Assembly: GCA_019116365.1 (NCBI GenBank)
Contig: DXBT01000032.1
Coordinates: 62,001 to 126,000 of the forward strand
DNA: 64,000 nt
Direction: 5' to 3'
Source: Barnesiella merdipullorum
GTDB lineage: Bacteria > Bacteroidota > Bacteroidia > Bacteroidales > Barnesiellaceae
Below are positions 25,943 to 33,931 of this stretch, one piece after another (positions within the stretch are counted from its first letter, which is position 1; every line of letters begins with the position of its first letter). The position numbers and the translations under genes were made by a program. The notes below the pieces were generated by a model. It searched no databases and was not told where the DNA came from. It worked only from the letters and a program-made list of their open reading frames with translations.

Positions 25943-26530
25943 TTATTTCGATTGGGTTTCGTCGTCGGTTTCGATAACATGAATCAGTCGGGCCGGTACC
26001 CCACCCACAACCGTGTTTGCGGCAACATCTTTGGTTACTACGGCTCCGGCAGCCACTACCGCATTGTCGCCTATGGTGACACCTTGCAAAATGGTGGCAT
26101 TGGCACCCACCCACACGTTTCGGCCCAGTACGATGGGGGCGGGGTAGGTCGTCTTGCGGTCTTGAGGAGCGAGCCCATGGTTGAGGGTGGCAAATACGAC
26201 CCCATGACCTATTTGGCAACCGTCGCCGAGGGTAATGCCTCCGTGGTCCTGGAAGTGACAGCAGTCGTTAATGAATACATCTTCGCCCAGGTGGATATTC
26301 TTTCCAAAGTCGGCATAGATGGGCGGGAAGAGCCGTACCGTAGCCGGTATGGGCTGGCCGGTGAGTTGAGCGAGCAGTTCGCGTATTTCGTCGGGGGTAT
26401 GGTACGAGCCGTTCAACTGGCAGGTGATGCGTCGGGCCTCGTCACTCATCCTGTTCATGAATTCACCGATTTCGGGACCGCAGAGCGGTTTACGGGCGGC
26501 CGTATGTTTGAGAAATTCTTCGAGAGTCAT
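25943..26530 (-). CDS. Sugar O-acetyltransferase (Maa/NodL type)
   Basis: A 195-residue left-handed beta-helix enzyme that moves acetyl from acetyl-CoA to a sugar hydroxyl. The N-terminal helical cap (MNRMSDEARRITCQLNGSYHTPDEIRELL) is the Mac domain. The hexapeptide repeats follow (IHLGEDVFINDCCHFQDHGG, then IGHGVVFATLNHGLAP), with the likely catalytic His in ATLNHG. The end, VGANATILQGVTIGDNAVVAAGAVVTKDV, is the usual closing coil. It lies 7 bases after the alpha/beta hydrolase gene in one operon. The sugar is unknown. Confidence 0.9.
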   Translation of the reverse strand: MTLEEFLKHTAARKPLCGPEIGEFMNRMSDEARRITCQLNGSYHTPDEIRELLAQLTGQPIPATVRLFPPIYADFGKNIHLGEDVFINDCCHFQDHGGITLGDGCQIGHGVVFATLNHGLAPQDRKTTYPAPIVLGRNVWVGANATILQGVTIGDNAVVAAGAVVTKDVAANTVVGGVPARLIHVIETDDETQSK

Positions 26531-26537
26531 CGTGTTT

Positions 26538-27551
26538 TTATTTTAAGTATTTACGGAAGAATGCTTCGATCTTGTCGAAGGGGATGATATCGGTGCGGTC
26601 GTAGAGATCGACATGAGAAGCTCCGGGAATAATCATCAGTTCCTTGTTGTCGCCGGTGAGTTTCTTGAAGGCGTCTTGGCTGAAGTATAACGAGTGAGCC
26701 TTTTCGCCGTGAATCATGAGCACGGCGCTTCGTATCTCGTTGCTGTAGGTCAACAGCGGAGTATTGATGAACGAGAGGGCCGAAGTGACATTCCAGCCGC
26801 CATTGGAGTTGAGCGAGCGTTTGTGATAGCCGCGTGGTGTCTTGTAGTAGGCATAGTAATCCTTGACGAACTGGGGCGCGTCGTCGGGTAGTGGATCGAC
26901 GACACCACCGGCCAGAGCATAGGAGCCGTTGCAGGCATCGATGGTGCGCTGGGCGTTGAGTTTCTGGCGCAATGCATAGCGTTGGTCGGCGTCCATCGAG
27001 TCGAAATAGCCGTTGGCATTGACCCGGCTCATGTCGTACATGGTCGAGGTGACCGTGGCCTTGATGCGGGTGTCGATAGCTGCTGCGTTGAGTGCCATGC
27101 CGCCCCAACCGCAGATGCCCAGGATACCAATGCGCTCGGGATCTACATTGTCGCGTATCGACAGGAAATCGACAGCGGCGCAAAAGTCCTCGGTGTTGAT
27201 GTCGGGCGATGCCACATAGCGAGGCTCGCCGCTGCTCTCGCCCGTGTAAGAGGGGTCAAAGGCGATGGTAAGGAATCCGCGTTCGGCCAGTGTTTGGGCA
27301 TAAAGCCCCGAAGCCTGTTCTTTTACGGCACCGAAGGGGCCCGAGATAGCGATGGCCGGCAATTTGCCTTCGGCATTTTTAGGGATATACATATCGGCAG
27401 CCAAGGTGATGCCGAACCGGTTTTTGAAATACACGCGCTCGACGGTGACCCGATCGCTTGGGGCAAACGTCTTGTCGTTTTCTTGTGCTTGAATCGTATT
27501 CATTGTCATACAAATTAAAAACAGGGTGAAGATAAAATTTTTCGTATTCAT
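26538..27551 (-). CDS. Exported alpha/beta hydrolase with Cys nucleophile elbow
   Basis: A 337-residue secreted or periplasmic hydrolase. Signal peptide about 1-22 (ending IQAQ). The nucleophile elbow is GICGWGG with Cys147 in the place of Ser, as in dienelactone hydrolase. The late His is in GASHVDLYD. Related proteins annotated only as alpha/beta hydrolase carry the same GICGWGGMALNAAA block. In other gut bacteria such genes lie near cyclophilin-like lipoproteins and oxidoreductases, as here. Substrate unknown. Confidence 0.85.
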   Translation of the reverse strand: MNTKNFIFTLFLICMTMNTIQAQENDKTFAPSDRVTVERVYFKNRFGITLAADMYIPKNAEGKLPAIAISGPFGAVKEQASGLYAQTLAERGFLTIAFDPSYTGESSGEPRYVASPDINTEDFCAAVDFLSIRDNVDPERIGILGICGWGGMALNAAAIDTRIKATVTSTMYDMSRVNANGYFDSMDADQRYALRQKLNAQRTIDACNGSYALAGGVVDPLPDDAPQFVKDYYAYYKTPRGYHKRSLNSNGGWNVTSALSFINTPLLTYSNEIRSAVLMIHGEKAHSLYFSQDAFKKLTGDNKELMIIPGASHVDLYDRTDIIPFDKIEAFFRKYLK

Positions 27552-27596
27552 GACTATTCTGGTATAGGCCCGCTTTCGTGGCCGATTTATCGACTA

Positions 27597-27604
27597 CAAA
27601 CATA
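27597..27604 (-). promoter_or_regulatory. -7 box for hydrolase operon
   Basis: Minus-strand TATGTTTG, 45 bases before the hydrolase start, fits TAnnTTTG. No -33 box seen. Confidence 0.45.
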
Positions 27605-27702
27605 GTGGGAGTTGGGGAAGTGAGTTGTATATAAATTACAGAATTTCATACCCAAATCCCGGGTTGGTCTCTTAAATGGTGACGATAAGGGGACGTAAAA
27701 GA

Positions 27703-27732
27703 AAACGCCCGGAGATGATTCTCCGGGCGTTT
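27703..27732 (-). terminator. Terminator of pgk
   Basis: A 12-bp stem AAACGCCCGGAG / CTCCGGGCGTTT with a T-rich end on the minus strand, 22 bases beyond the pgk stop. Confidence 0.85.
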
Positions 27733-27754
27733 CCCTTATGATTTATGCGGGGTA

Positions 27755-29017
27755 TTAGCCTTGGATAGCGGCGATACCGGGCAATACTTTTCCTTCGATA
27801 GCCTCGAGCAGAGCACCACCGCCTGTCGAAACGTAGGAAACCTGATCGGCCAGACCGAACTTGTTGACACAAGCTACCGAGTCGCCACCACCTACGAGCG
27901 AGAAGGCACCGTTCTTGGTAGCCTCTACGATAGCCTCGGCAACGGCACGAGAACCGGCAGTGAAGTTGTCGAACTCGAATACACCCGTCGGGCCATTCCA
28001 GAGGATGGTTTTCGATTTCTTGATTACATCGGCAAAGAGAGCTTCCGATTTGGGACCGATGTCCATACCCTCCCAACCGTCGGGAATTTTGTCCACGTCG
28101 CAGAAGTCGGTGTGAGCATCGTTCGAGAAGTCATCGGCGATTTTGGCATCGACAGCCAGCACGAGGTTTACGTGGTTGGCTTTGGCTTTTTCGATCAGTT
28201 CGAGAGCCAGGTCGAGTTTGTCGTCTTCACAGATGGAGTTACCGATTTTGCCACCCAGAGCTTTGGTGAACGTATAGGTCATACCGCCGGCGATGATGAG
28301 GTTATCGACTTTGGTCAAGAGGTTTTCGATGATATCGATCTTCGACGAAACCTTCGAGCCACCCATGATGGCGGTGAAGGGACGTACCATCTCTTTCATT
28401 ACTTTGTTTACGGCAGCAACCTCTTTACCCATGAGGTAACCAAACATTTTGTTCTCGGGGGTAAAGTATTCGGCCATCAGAGCCGTAGAAGCGTGAGCAC
28501 GGTGAGCCGTACCGAAAGCGTCGTTTACATATACGTCGGCCAGGCTGGCGAGTTCTTTGGTAAACTCTTTCTGGCTGGCTTTGATAGCCTTCTTGGCAGC
28601 AGCTTTCTCTTCGTCGCTGGCATCTTCGGCCAAGCCTCTGGGTTTGCCCTCTTCCTCGGCGTGGAAGCGGAGGTTCTCAAGCAACAGCACTTCGCCCGGT
28701 TTCAGAGCAGCGGCAGCGGCTTTTACCTTGTCGCCTACACAGTCATCGACAAATTTTACTTCGGTGCCCAGCAGTTCGCTCAGGTGAGTTACGATGTGAC
28801 GCAACGAGAATTTATCTTCGGGACCTTTTTTGGGACGGCCCAGGTGCGAACCGATAATGAGGCTGCCGCCATCGGCCAGGATCTTTTTCAACGTAGGCAA
28901 AGCCTTTACCATACGAGTGTCGTCGGTGATATTAAAGTTCTCGTCGAGGGGAACATTAAAATCTACGCGTACAAATGCCTTTTTACCGGCAAAATTGTAA
29001 TTGTCAATTGTTTGCAT
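27755..29017 (-). CDS. pgk: Phosphoglycerate kinase
   Basis: The glycolytic enzyme that makes ATP from 1,3-bisphosphoglycerate; 420 residues, a normal length. The N-terminal signature is VRVDFNVPL, with substrate contacts in GSHLGRPK. The C-terminal nucleotide loop is WNGPTGVFE and LVGGGDSVACV. A -7 box lies at 29056, so it is separate from pyrF 95 bases upstream, though read-through is possible. A strong terminator follows. Confidence 0.98.
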   Translation of the reverse strand: MQTIDNYNFAGKKAFVRVDFNVPLDENFNITDDTRMVKALPTLKKILADGGSLIIGSHLGRPKKGPEDKFSLRHIVTHLSELLGTEVKFVDDCVGDKVKAAAAALKPGEVLLLENLRFHAEEEGKPRGLAEDASDEEKAAAKKAIKASQKEFTKELASLADVYVNDAFGTAHRAHASTALMAEYFTPENKMFGYLMGKEVAAVNKVMKEMVRPFTAIMGGSKVSSKIDIIENLLTKVDNLIIAGGMTYTFTKALGGKIGNSICEDDKLDLALELIEKAKANHVNLVLAVDAKIADDFSNDAHTDFCDVDKIPDGWEGMDIGPKSEALFADVIKKSKTILWNGPTGVFEFDNFTAGSRAVAEAIVEATKNGAFSLVGGGDSVACVNKFGLADQVSYVSTGGGALLEAIEGKVLPGIAAIQG

Positions 29018-29055
29018 ATCGTTTAATATTTAGTATGTAACTCGTTTCTGTTTGG

Positions 29056-29063
29056 CAAATTTA
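29056..29063 (-). promoter_or_regulatory. -7 box for pgk
   Basis: Minus-strand TAAATTTG, 38 bases before the pgk start. The gap between pyrF and pgk is 95 bases. Confidence 0.5.
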
Positions 29064-29112
29064 GGTAAAAATCGATTATCTTTTTACTATTAAATGCTAT
29101 TTTCTCTAAAAA

Positions 29113-29943
29113 TCAGAGTAATCCCTTGCTGTGCAACAGATGTTCCATCTCGTATTGCACCTTGAGGGCCTCTTCGCGGGCGGCTGCGGCAAACGATTCG
29201 TCGGTTGCGGCATAGATGATTTTGCGCGAAGAGTTAACAAGCAGACCACACTCGCTGTTCATTCCATAGGTGGCTACCTCTTCGAGGCTGCCGCCTTGGG
29301 CACCTACGCCCGGCACGAGCAGAAAATTGTGGGGGGCAATGCGGCGAACGTCTTCAAACAGCTTGCCTTGCGTGGCTCCTACGACAAACATCAGTTGCTC
29401 GTCGGTAGCCCAGGTCTGTGCCACACGCATTACCTTCTCAAACAGGCGTTCGCCGTTGGCATCGGTTGTCAGCTGGAAGTCGTGCGACCCTTTGTTGGAG
29501 GTGAGCCCCAGCAGGATGACCCATTTGTCGGGATATCCGAGGAAGGGTTTCACGCTGTCTTCACCCATATAGGGGGCCACGGTCACGGCGTCGAGATCGA
29601 GGTGGCAGAAGAAGCTGCGGGCATAGAGCTCCGAGGTATTGCCTATGTCGCCTCGCTTGGCATCGGCGATAATGAACTGGTCGGGATAGTTCTCGCGCAG
29701 ATAGCTCACGGTCTTTTCGAAGGCTGTCCAACCCATCACGCCCAGACTTTCGTAGAAAGCCAGATTGGGTTTGTAGGCTACGCACAGGTCGGCCGTGGCA
29801 TCGATAATGGCTTTGTTGAAGGCAAAGATAGGGTCTTCGTCCGATTTCAGATGCTCGGGAATCTTTTGAATGTCGGTATCCAGTCCCACGCAGAGGAAGG
29901 ATTTTTTCCGCTTGATATTTTCGAATAGCTGTTTCTTGTTCAT
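29113..29943 (-). CDS. pyrF: Orotidine 5'-phosphate decarboxylase (type 2)
   Basis: The last step of UMP synthesis: decarboxylation of OMP. The 276-residue size and the start MNKKQLFENIKRKKSFLCVGLDTD mark the type-2 subfamily. The catalytic block is IIADAKRGDIGNTSELYA (Lys and Asp). The closing phosphate loop is FLLVPGVGAQGG. The gene starts 11 bases after prfA, so the two are translated from one transcript. Confidence 0.96.
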   Translation of the reverse strand: MNKKQLFENIKRKKSFLCVGLDTDIQKIPEHLKSDEDPIFAFNKAIIDATADLCVAYKPNLAFYESLGVMGWTAFEKTVSYLRENYPDQFIIADAKRGDIGNTSELYARSFFCHLDLDAVTVAPYMGEDSVKPFLGYPDKWVILLGLTSNKGSHDFQLTTDANGERLFEKVMRVAQTWATDEQLMFVVGATQGKLFEDVRRIAPHNFLLVPGVGAQGGSLEEVATYGMNSECGLLVNSSRKIIYAATDESFAAAAREEALKVQYEMEHLLHSKGLL

Positions 29944-29954
29944 GATATAGGGGA

Positions 29955-31067
29955 TTATAGTTCACTCTCTTTCATTCGCTCGGCATTTTCGGCCACGATG
30001 AGGTGGTCTATGCAGTCTTGTATATCGCCGTCCATAAAGGCTGCCAGGTTGTAGATGGTATAGTTGATGCGGTGGTCGGTGATGCGCCCCTGAGGGTAGT
30101 TGTAGGTGCGAATTTTGGCCGATCGGTCGCCGGTCGATACCATGGTCTTGCGTCGGCTGGCAATATCGTCGATATACTTCTGGTGCTCTTTGTCGTAGAT
30201 AAACGAGCGTAACCGCGAGAGGGCTCGCTCTTTGTTTTTGGGTTGGTCGCGGGTTTCGGTACACTCGATGAGTATCTCTTCCGATACGCCGGTAATGGGG
30301 TTTTTCCAGTTGTACCGCAGCCGCACGCCCGATTCTACCTTGTTCACGTTCTGGCCGCCGGCTCCGCTCGAGCGGAAGGTATCCCATTTGATTTCACCCT
30401 CGTTGATCTCTACATCAAACTCTTCGGCTTCGGGCAGCACGGCTACCGTGGCGGCCGAGGTGTGTACACGTCCCTGGGTCTCGGTGGCGGGTACCCGTTG
30501 CACGCGGTGTACGCCCGACTCATATTTGAGGGTGCCATACACGTTGTCGCCTGTCACGGTGAAGATAATCTCTTTGAAACCGCCCGAGGCTCCTTCGCTG
30601 TAACTGCTCACCTCGGTTTTCCATCCCTTGGTCTCGCAATACTTGGTGTACATGCGGAAGAGGTCGCCGGCAAAGATGGCAGCCTCGTCGCCGCCCGTTC
30701 CGCCTCGTATCTCGACAATGGCGTTTTTGCTGTCTTCGGGGTCGGCCGGTACGAGCAGCAGTTTTATCTCTTCTTCGAGTTGGGGTAGCTGAGCCGTGCA
30801 TGACTCGAGTTCCTCTTTGGCCATCTCGCGCATCTCGGGGTCGCTCTCGGTTTCGAGTAGCTGGCGCGATTCGTCAATGCCGTTCAGCAGTTGTTTGTAG
30901 CGTTTGGCCGCTTCGGATATTTTTTCGAGTTCCCTGTATTCTTTGGTGAGTTTTACAAACCGTTTCATGTCGCCGATGACGGCAGGGTCGGTAATCAATG
31001 TTCCTATTTCTTCAAATCGGATAAGCAATCCTTCCAATTTTTCCAATAGTGAATTGTGTTCGCTCAT
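29955..31067 (-). CDS. prfA: Peptide chain release factor 1
   Basis: Releases the nascent chain at UAA and UAG. It is 370 residues with the usual three domains. The GGQ loop (SSGAGGQNVNKVESGVRLRY) is near residue 235. RF1, not RF2, is supported by the continuous frame without the RF2 UGA frameshift and by the C-terminal KIRTYNYPQGRITDHRI. It leads the prfA-pyrF pair and has its own -7 box. Confidence 0.97.
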   Translation of the reverse strand: MSEHNSLLEKLEGLLIRFEEIGTLITDPAVIGDMKRFVKLTKEYRELEKISEAAKRYKQLLNGIDESRQLLETESDPEMREMAKEELESCTAQLPQLEEEIKLLLVPADPEDSKNAIVEIRGGTGGDEAAIFAGDLFRMYTKYCETKGWKTEVSSYSEGASGGFKEIIFTVTGDNVYGTLKYESGVHRVQRVPATETQGRVHTSAATVAVLPEAEEFDVEINEGEIKWDTFRSSGAGGQNVNKVESGVRLRYNWKNPITGVSEEILIECTETRDQPKNKERALSRLRSFIYDKEHQKYIDDIASRRKTMVSTGDRSAKIRTYNYPQGRITDHRINYTIYNLAAFMDGDIQDCIDHLIVAENAERMKESEL

Positions 31068-31090
31068 TAGGACAATATTTGCTTTTGGGG

Positions 31091-31098
31091 CAAAGATA
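31091..31098 (-). promoter_or_regulatory. -7 box for prfA-pyrF
   Basis: Minus-strand TATCTTTG, 24 bases before the prfA start. No -33 found. The gap up to glgP (31068-31336) also contains an unassigned hairpin and the glgP terminator. Confidence 0.55.
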
Positions 31099-31145
31099 CG
31101 AAATTCGCTCGATTTATTTTAACAGTAGGGTTGAAAAGATGACTC

Positions 31146-31181
31146 GGTGCAGAACGAGTGGTTTTTCACCATGTCTGCACC
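31146..31181. other. Unassigned hairpin in prfA-glgP gap
   Basis: An 8-bp stem GGTGCAGA / TCTGCACC closes a 20-base loop that itself can pair TGG with CCA. It is upstream of the prfA -7 box and has no T-run. Its role is unclear. Confidence 0.3.
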
Positions 31182-31277
31182 GGGCCATCTGATATACAGA
31201 GTAGTAGTTTGGGGATAAAACGTCTGTGAGGAAAGATTGTTTGTGGGGGTAGGAAACTTAACGTGTTTTAACAACAA

Positions 31278-31312
31278 AATCGCCAGATTCCCATAGAGGG
31301 AGTCTGGCGATT
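31278..31312 (-). terminator. Terminator of glycogen operon
   Basis: A 15-bp stem (AATCGCCAGATTCCC / GGGAGTCTGGCGATT, one G-T pair) 25 bases after the glgP stop, followed on the minus strand by a T-rich stretch. Confidence 0.82.
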
Positions 31313-31336
31313 GATGATTTTTTATGGTTATCCGAA

Positions 31337-33892
31337 TTAGAACCAGCGAACGTAGGCCAAATCTTGACGATGGGGCAGGTCGGGGTTCTGGGGGAACATA
31401 CGGAACGAGTAGCGGAATACGCCCGAGTCGTTGAGCAGGTAACGTAGTTTGTAGGTTACCTTGGTTCCGTCGGTTTGAACCGGTTTCATTTCGAGAGTCT
31501 TGTACGGCTCGGTGTTGCCATCTTCGACACTGGCGATAACAAGCTCTACACCCAGGCAGTTGCCCAGACCCTTGTTGTCGAGTACGACAGTCATTTCATA
31601 CTCTTCGCCTACATGGGGGTTGTAGAGCAACCCGTCGGGAATCGATACCGAGCAGATTTCGATGTCGTTCCATTTCGATACGAACTCCTCTTTCCAGGCG
31701 GCAATCTCTTTGGCTTTGGCAAAGTGGTCGGCCTTGAGTAGTTTGGTGCGTTTGCCCTCTTTCATGTAGAAGCGGTCGATGTAGTCGTGCAACATGCGCT
31801 CCATGGTGAAGTTGGGTGCAATCTTGGCAATCGAGTTCTTGATGTATTGTATCCACTCGGGAGAGTAGCCCTTGCTGTTCTTGGCGAAGTAGAGGGGTAC
31901 GATTTGGTTCTCGAGCATCGAGTAGATGGTAGCGGCATCGAGTTTGTCTTGTTGGCTTTGATCCTGGAAGGTGCGTTTGTCGGTGAGCGCCCAGCCGGCA
32001 CCTTCGCGGTAGCCTTCGTACCACCAGCCGTCGAGTACCGAGAAGTTGAGCACACCGTTCATCTCGGCCTTTTCGCCCGATGTACCCGATGCTTCGAGCG
32101 GACGGGTAGGAGTGTTCAGCCAGATATCTACACCCGAGATGAGTCGTTTGGCTACCTTCATGTCGTAGTTCTCGAGGAAGATAATCTTGCCGAGGAACTC
32201 GGGCATGCGCGAAATTTCGACAATCCGTTTGATCAGACCTTGACCGGCGCCGTCGGCAGGGTGGGCCTTACCCGAGAAGATGAACTGTACCGGGTAGTTG
32301 GGGTTGTTGACAATCTTCGAGAGACGGTCGAGGTCGGTGAAGAGCAGGTGTGCGCGCTTGTAGGTGGCAAAACGACGGGCAAAACCGATGAGCAGGGCGT
32401 TGGGGTTGATTTTCTCGAGAACCGAAACGATGCGCGAGGGGTCGCCCTGGTTTTTCAGCCAGGTTTCGCGGAAGTCGTCTTTCACGAACTTCACGAATTT
32501 GTTCTTCAACGTTTGACGGATGTTCCAGATAATCTCGTCATCGACGTCGTAAATCTTCTCCCACATCTTGGGATCGGATTGATGGCCCATGAATTCGGGC
32601 CCGAAGGTCTTTACATAGAACTCTTTCCACTCCGATGCGGCCCAGGTAGGCATGTGTACGCCATTGGTCACATAGCCCACGTGCAGTTCGTCGGGGCTGT
32701 ATCCTTTCCAGATGGGTTGGAACATCTTTTGCGAAACCTTGCCGTGCAGCCAGCTCACACCGTTTACCTCCTGGCAGGTGTTGCAGGCAAATACACTCAT
32801 CGAGAATTTCTCGTTGGTATCGGGGTTTTCACGACCCATGTTCATGAGGTCTTTCCATTCGATACCCAGTTTGGCGGGGAACTCACCCATATACTTGCCG
32901 AAGAGCGACTCGTCGAAATAGTCGTGACCGGCCGGTACGGGAGTGTGCACCGTGTAGAGCGACGAGGCACGTACTACCTCGAGGGCTTCGCTGAATTTGA
33001 GGTGCTCGTTCTGTACATAGTCCACCAGACGTTGCACGTTCAGCAGGGCGGCGTGACCTTCGTTGCAGTGGTAGAGGTCGGTTTTAATACCCAGTTTGTT
33101 CAACATCAAGATACCGCCAATACCCAGCAGGTACTCTTGTTTCATGCGGTTTTCCCAGTCACCACCGTAGAGCTGATAGGTGATGGAACGGTCCCACTCG
33201 CTGTTGGAGTCGAGGTCGGTATCGAGCAGATACAGGCTGATGCGGCCCACGTTTACCCGCCAGATGTGGGCATAGACGATGCGGCCGGGATAGGGAACCT
33301 CGAGTACCATGGGACGGCCGTCTTTCTCGGTCATCTGCTCGATAGGCAACTGATTGAAGTTTTGAGCTTCGTAGTTGGCAATTTGCTGACCGTCGATTGA
33401 GAGGGTTTGGGTGAAGTATCCATATCGGTAGAGGAAACCTACGCCTGTCATATCTACGTTGCTGTCGCTGGCCTCTTTCAAGTAGTCGCCGGCAAGAATA
33501 CCGAGACCGCCCGAGTAGATTTTCAGCACATGGGTCAAACCATACTCCATGCTGAAGTAGGAGATCGAGGGAATATCCTTGCGTTTCTCTACATGAAGGT
33601 ATTTTTCGAAATGCTCATACACTTCCTTGATGTCGTGCATGATTTGTTTATCCTTGGTTATCTCTTCGAGTCTTTCATACCCGATGCGTTGCAGGAATAG
33701 AACGGGGTTCTCGTGAACCGCTTTCCATAAATCTTTATCTATCGTTTTAAACAAGTTTTTGGCCTCACTGTTCCATGACCACCATAGATTTTTTGCTAAG
33801 ACTGCCAGGCAGTTCAACTCTGCCGGAACTTGCGATTTAACAGTAATATCACGCCAGTTAGGAGTGTTTGTGTTGCTTACTTGTACTTTCAT
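31337..33892 (-). CDS. glgP: Alpha-glucan (glycogen) phosphorylase, GT35
   Basis: Releases glucose 1-phosphate from glycogen by phosphorolysis using pyridoxal phosphate. It is 851 residues. The N-terminal WRDITVKSQVPAELNCLAVLAKNLWWSWN is typical of the bacterial alpha-glucan phosphorylase subtype. The PLP-binding block is EASGTSGEKAEMNG with Lys608. Other conserved blocks are YFSMEYGL and GGLGILAGDYLKEASD. It follows the synthase after 39 bases, so storage and breakdown enzymes are made together. Control must then be largely at the protein level. Confidence 0.95.
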   Translation of the reverse strand: MKVQVSNTNTPNWRDITVKSQVPAELNCLAVLAKNLWWSWNSEAKNLFKTIDKDLWKAVHENPVLFLQRIGYERLEEITKDKQIMHDIKEVYEHFEKYLHVEKRKDIPSISYFSMEYGLTHVLKIYSGGLGILAGDYLKEASDSNVDMTGVGFLYRYGYFTQTLSIDGQQIANYEAQNFNQLPIEQMTEKDGRPMVLEVPYPGRIVYAHIWRVNVGRISLYLLDTDLDSNSEWDRSITYQLYGGDWENRMKQEYLLGIGGILMLNKLGIKTDLYHCNEGHAALLNVQRLVDYVQNEHLKFSEALEVVRASSLYTVHTPVPAGHDYFDESLFGKYMGEFPAKLGIEWKDLMNMGRENPDTNEKFSMSVFACNTCQEVNGVSWLHGKVSQKMFQPIWKGYSPDELHVGYVTNGVHMPTWAASEWKEFYVKTFGPEFMGHQSDPKMWEKIYDVDDEIIWNIRQTLKNKFVKFVKDDFRETWLKNQGDPSRIVSVLEKINPNALLIGFARRFATYKRAHLLFTDLDRLSKIVNNPNYPVQFIFSGKAHPADGAGQGLIKRIVEISRMPEFLGKIIFLENYDMKVAKRLISGVDIWLNTPTRPLEASGTSGEKAEMNGVLNFSVLDGWWYEGYREGAGWALTDKRTFQDQSQQDKLDAATIYSMLENQIVPLYFAKNSKGYSPEWIQYIKNSIAKIAPNFTMERMLHDYIDRFYMKEGKRTKLLKADHFAKAKEIAAWKEEFVSKWNDIEICSVSIPDGLLYNPHVGEEYEMTVVLDNKGLGNCLGVELVIASVEDGNTEPYKTLEMKPVQTDGTKVTYKLRYLLNDSGVFRYSFRMFPQNPDLPHRQDLAYVRWF

Positions 33893-33931
33893 AATAGAAT
33901 ATTGAATTTATTATTAAGTCTTATTCTGATG

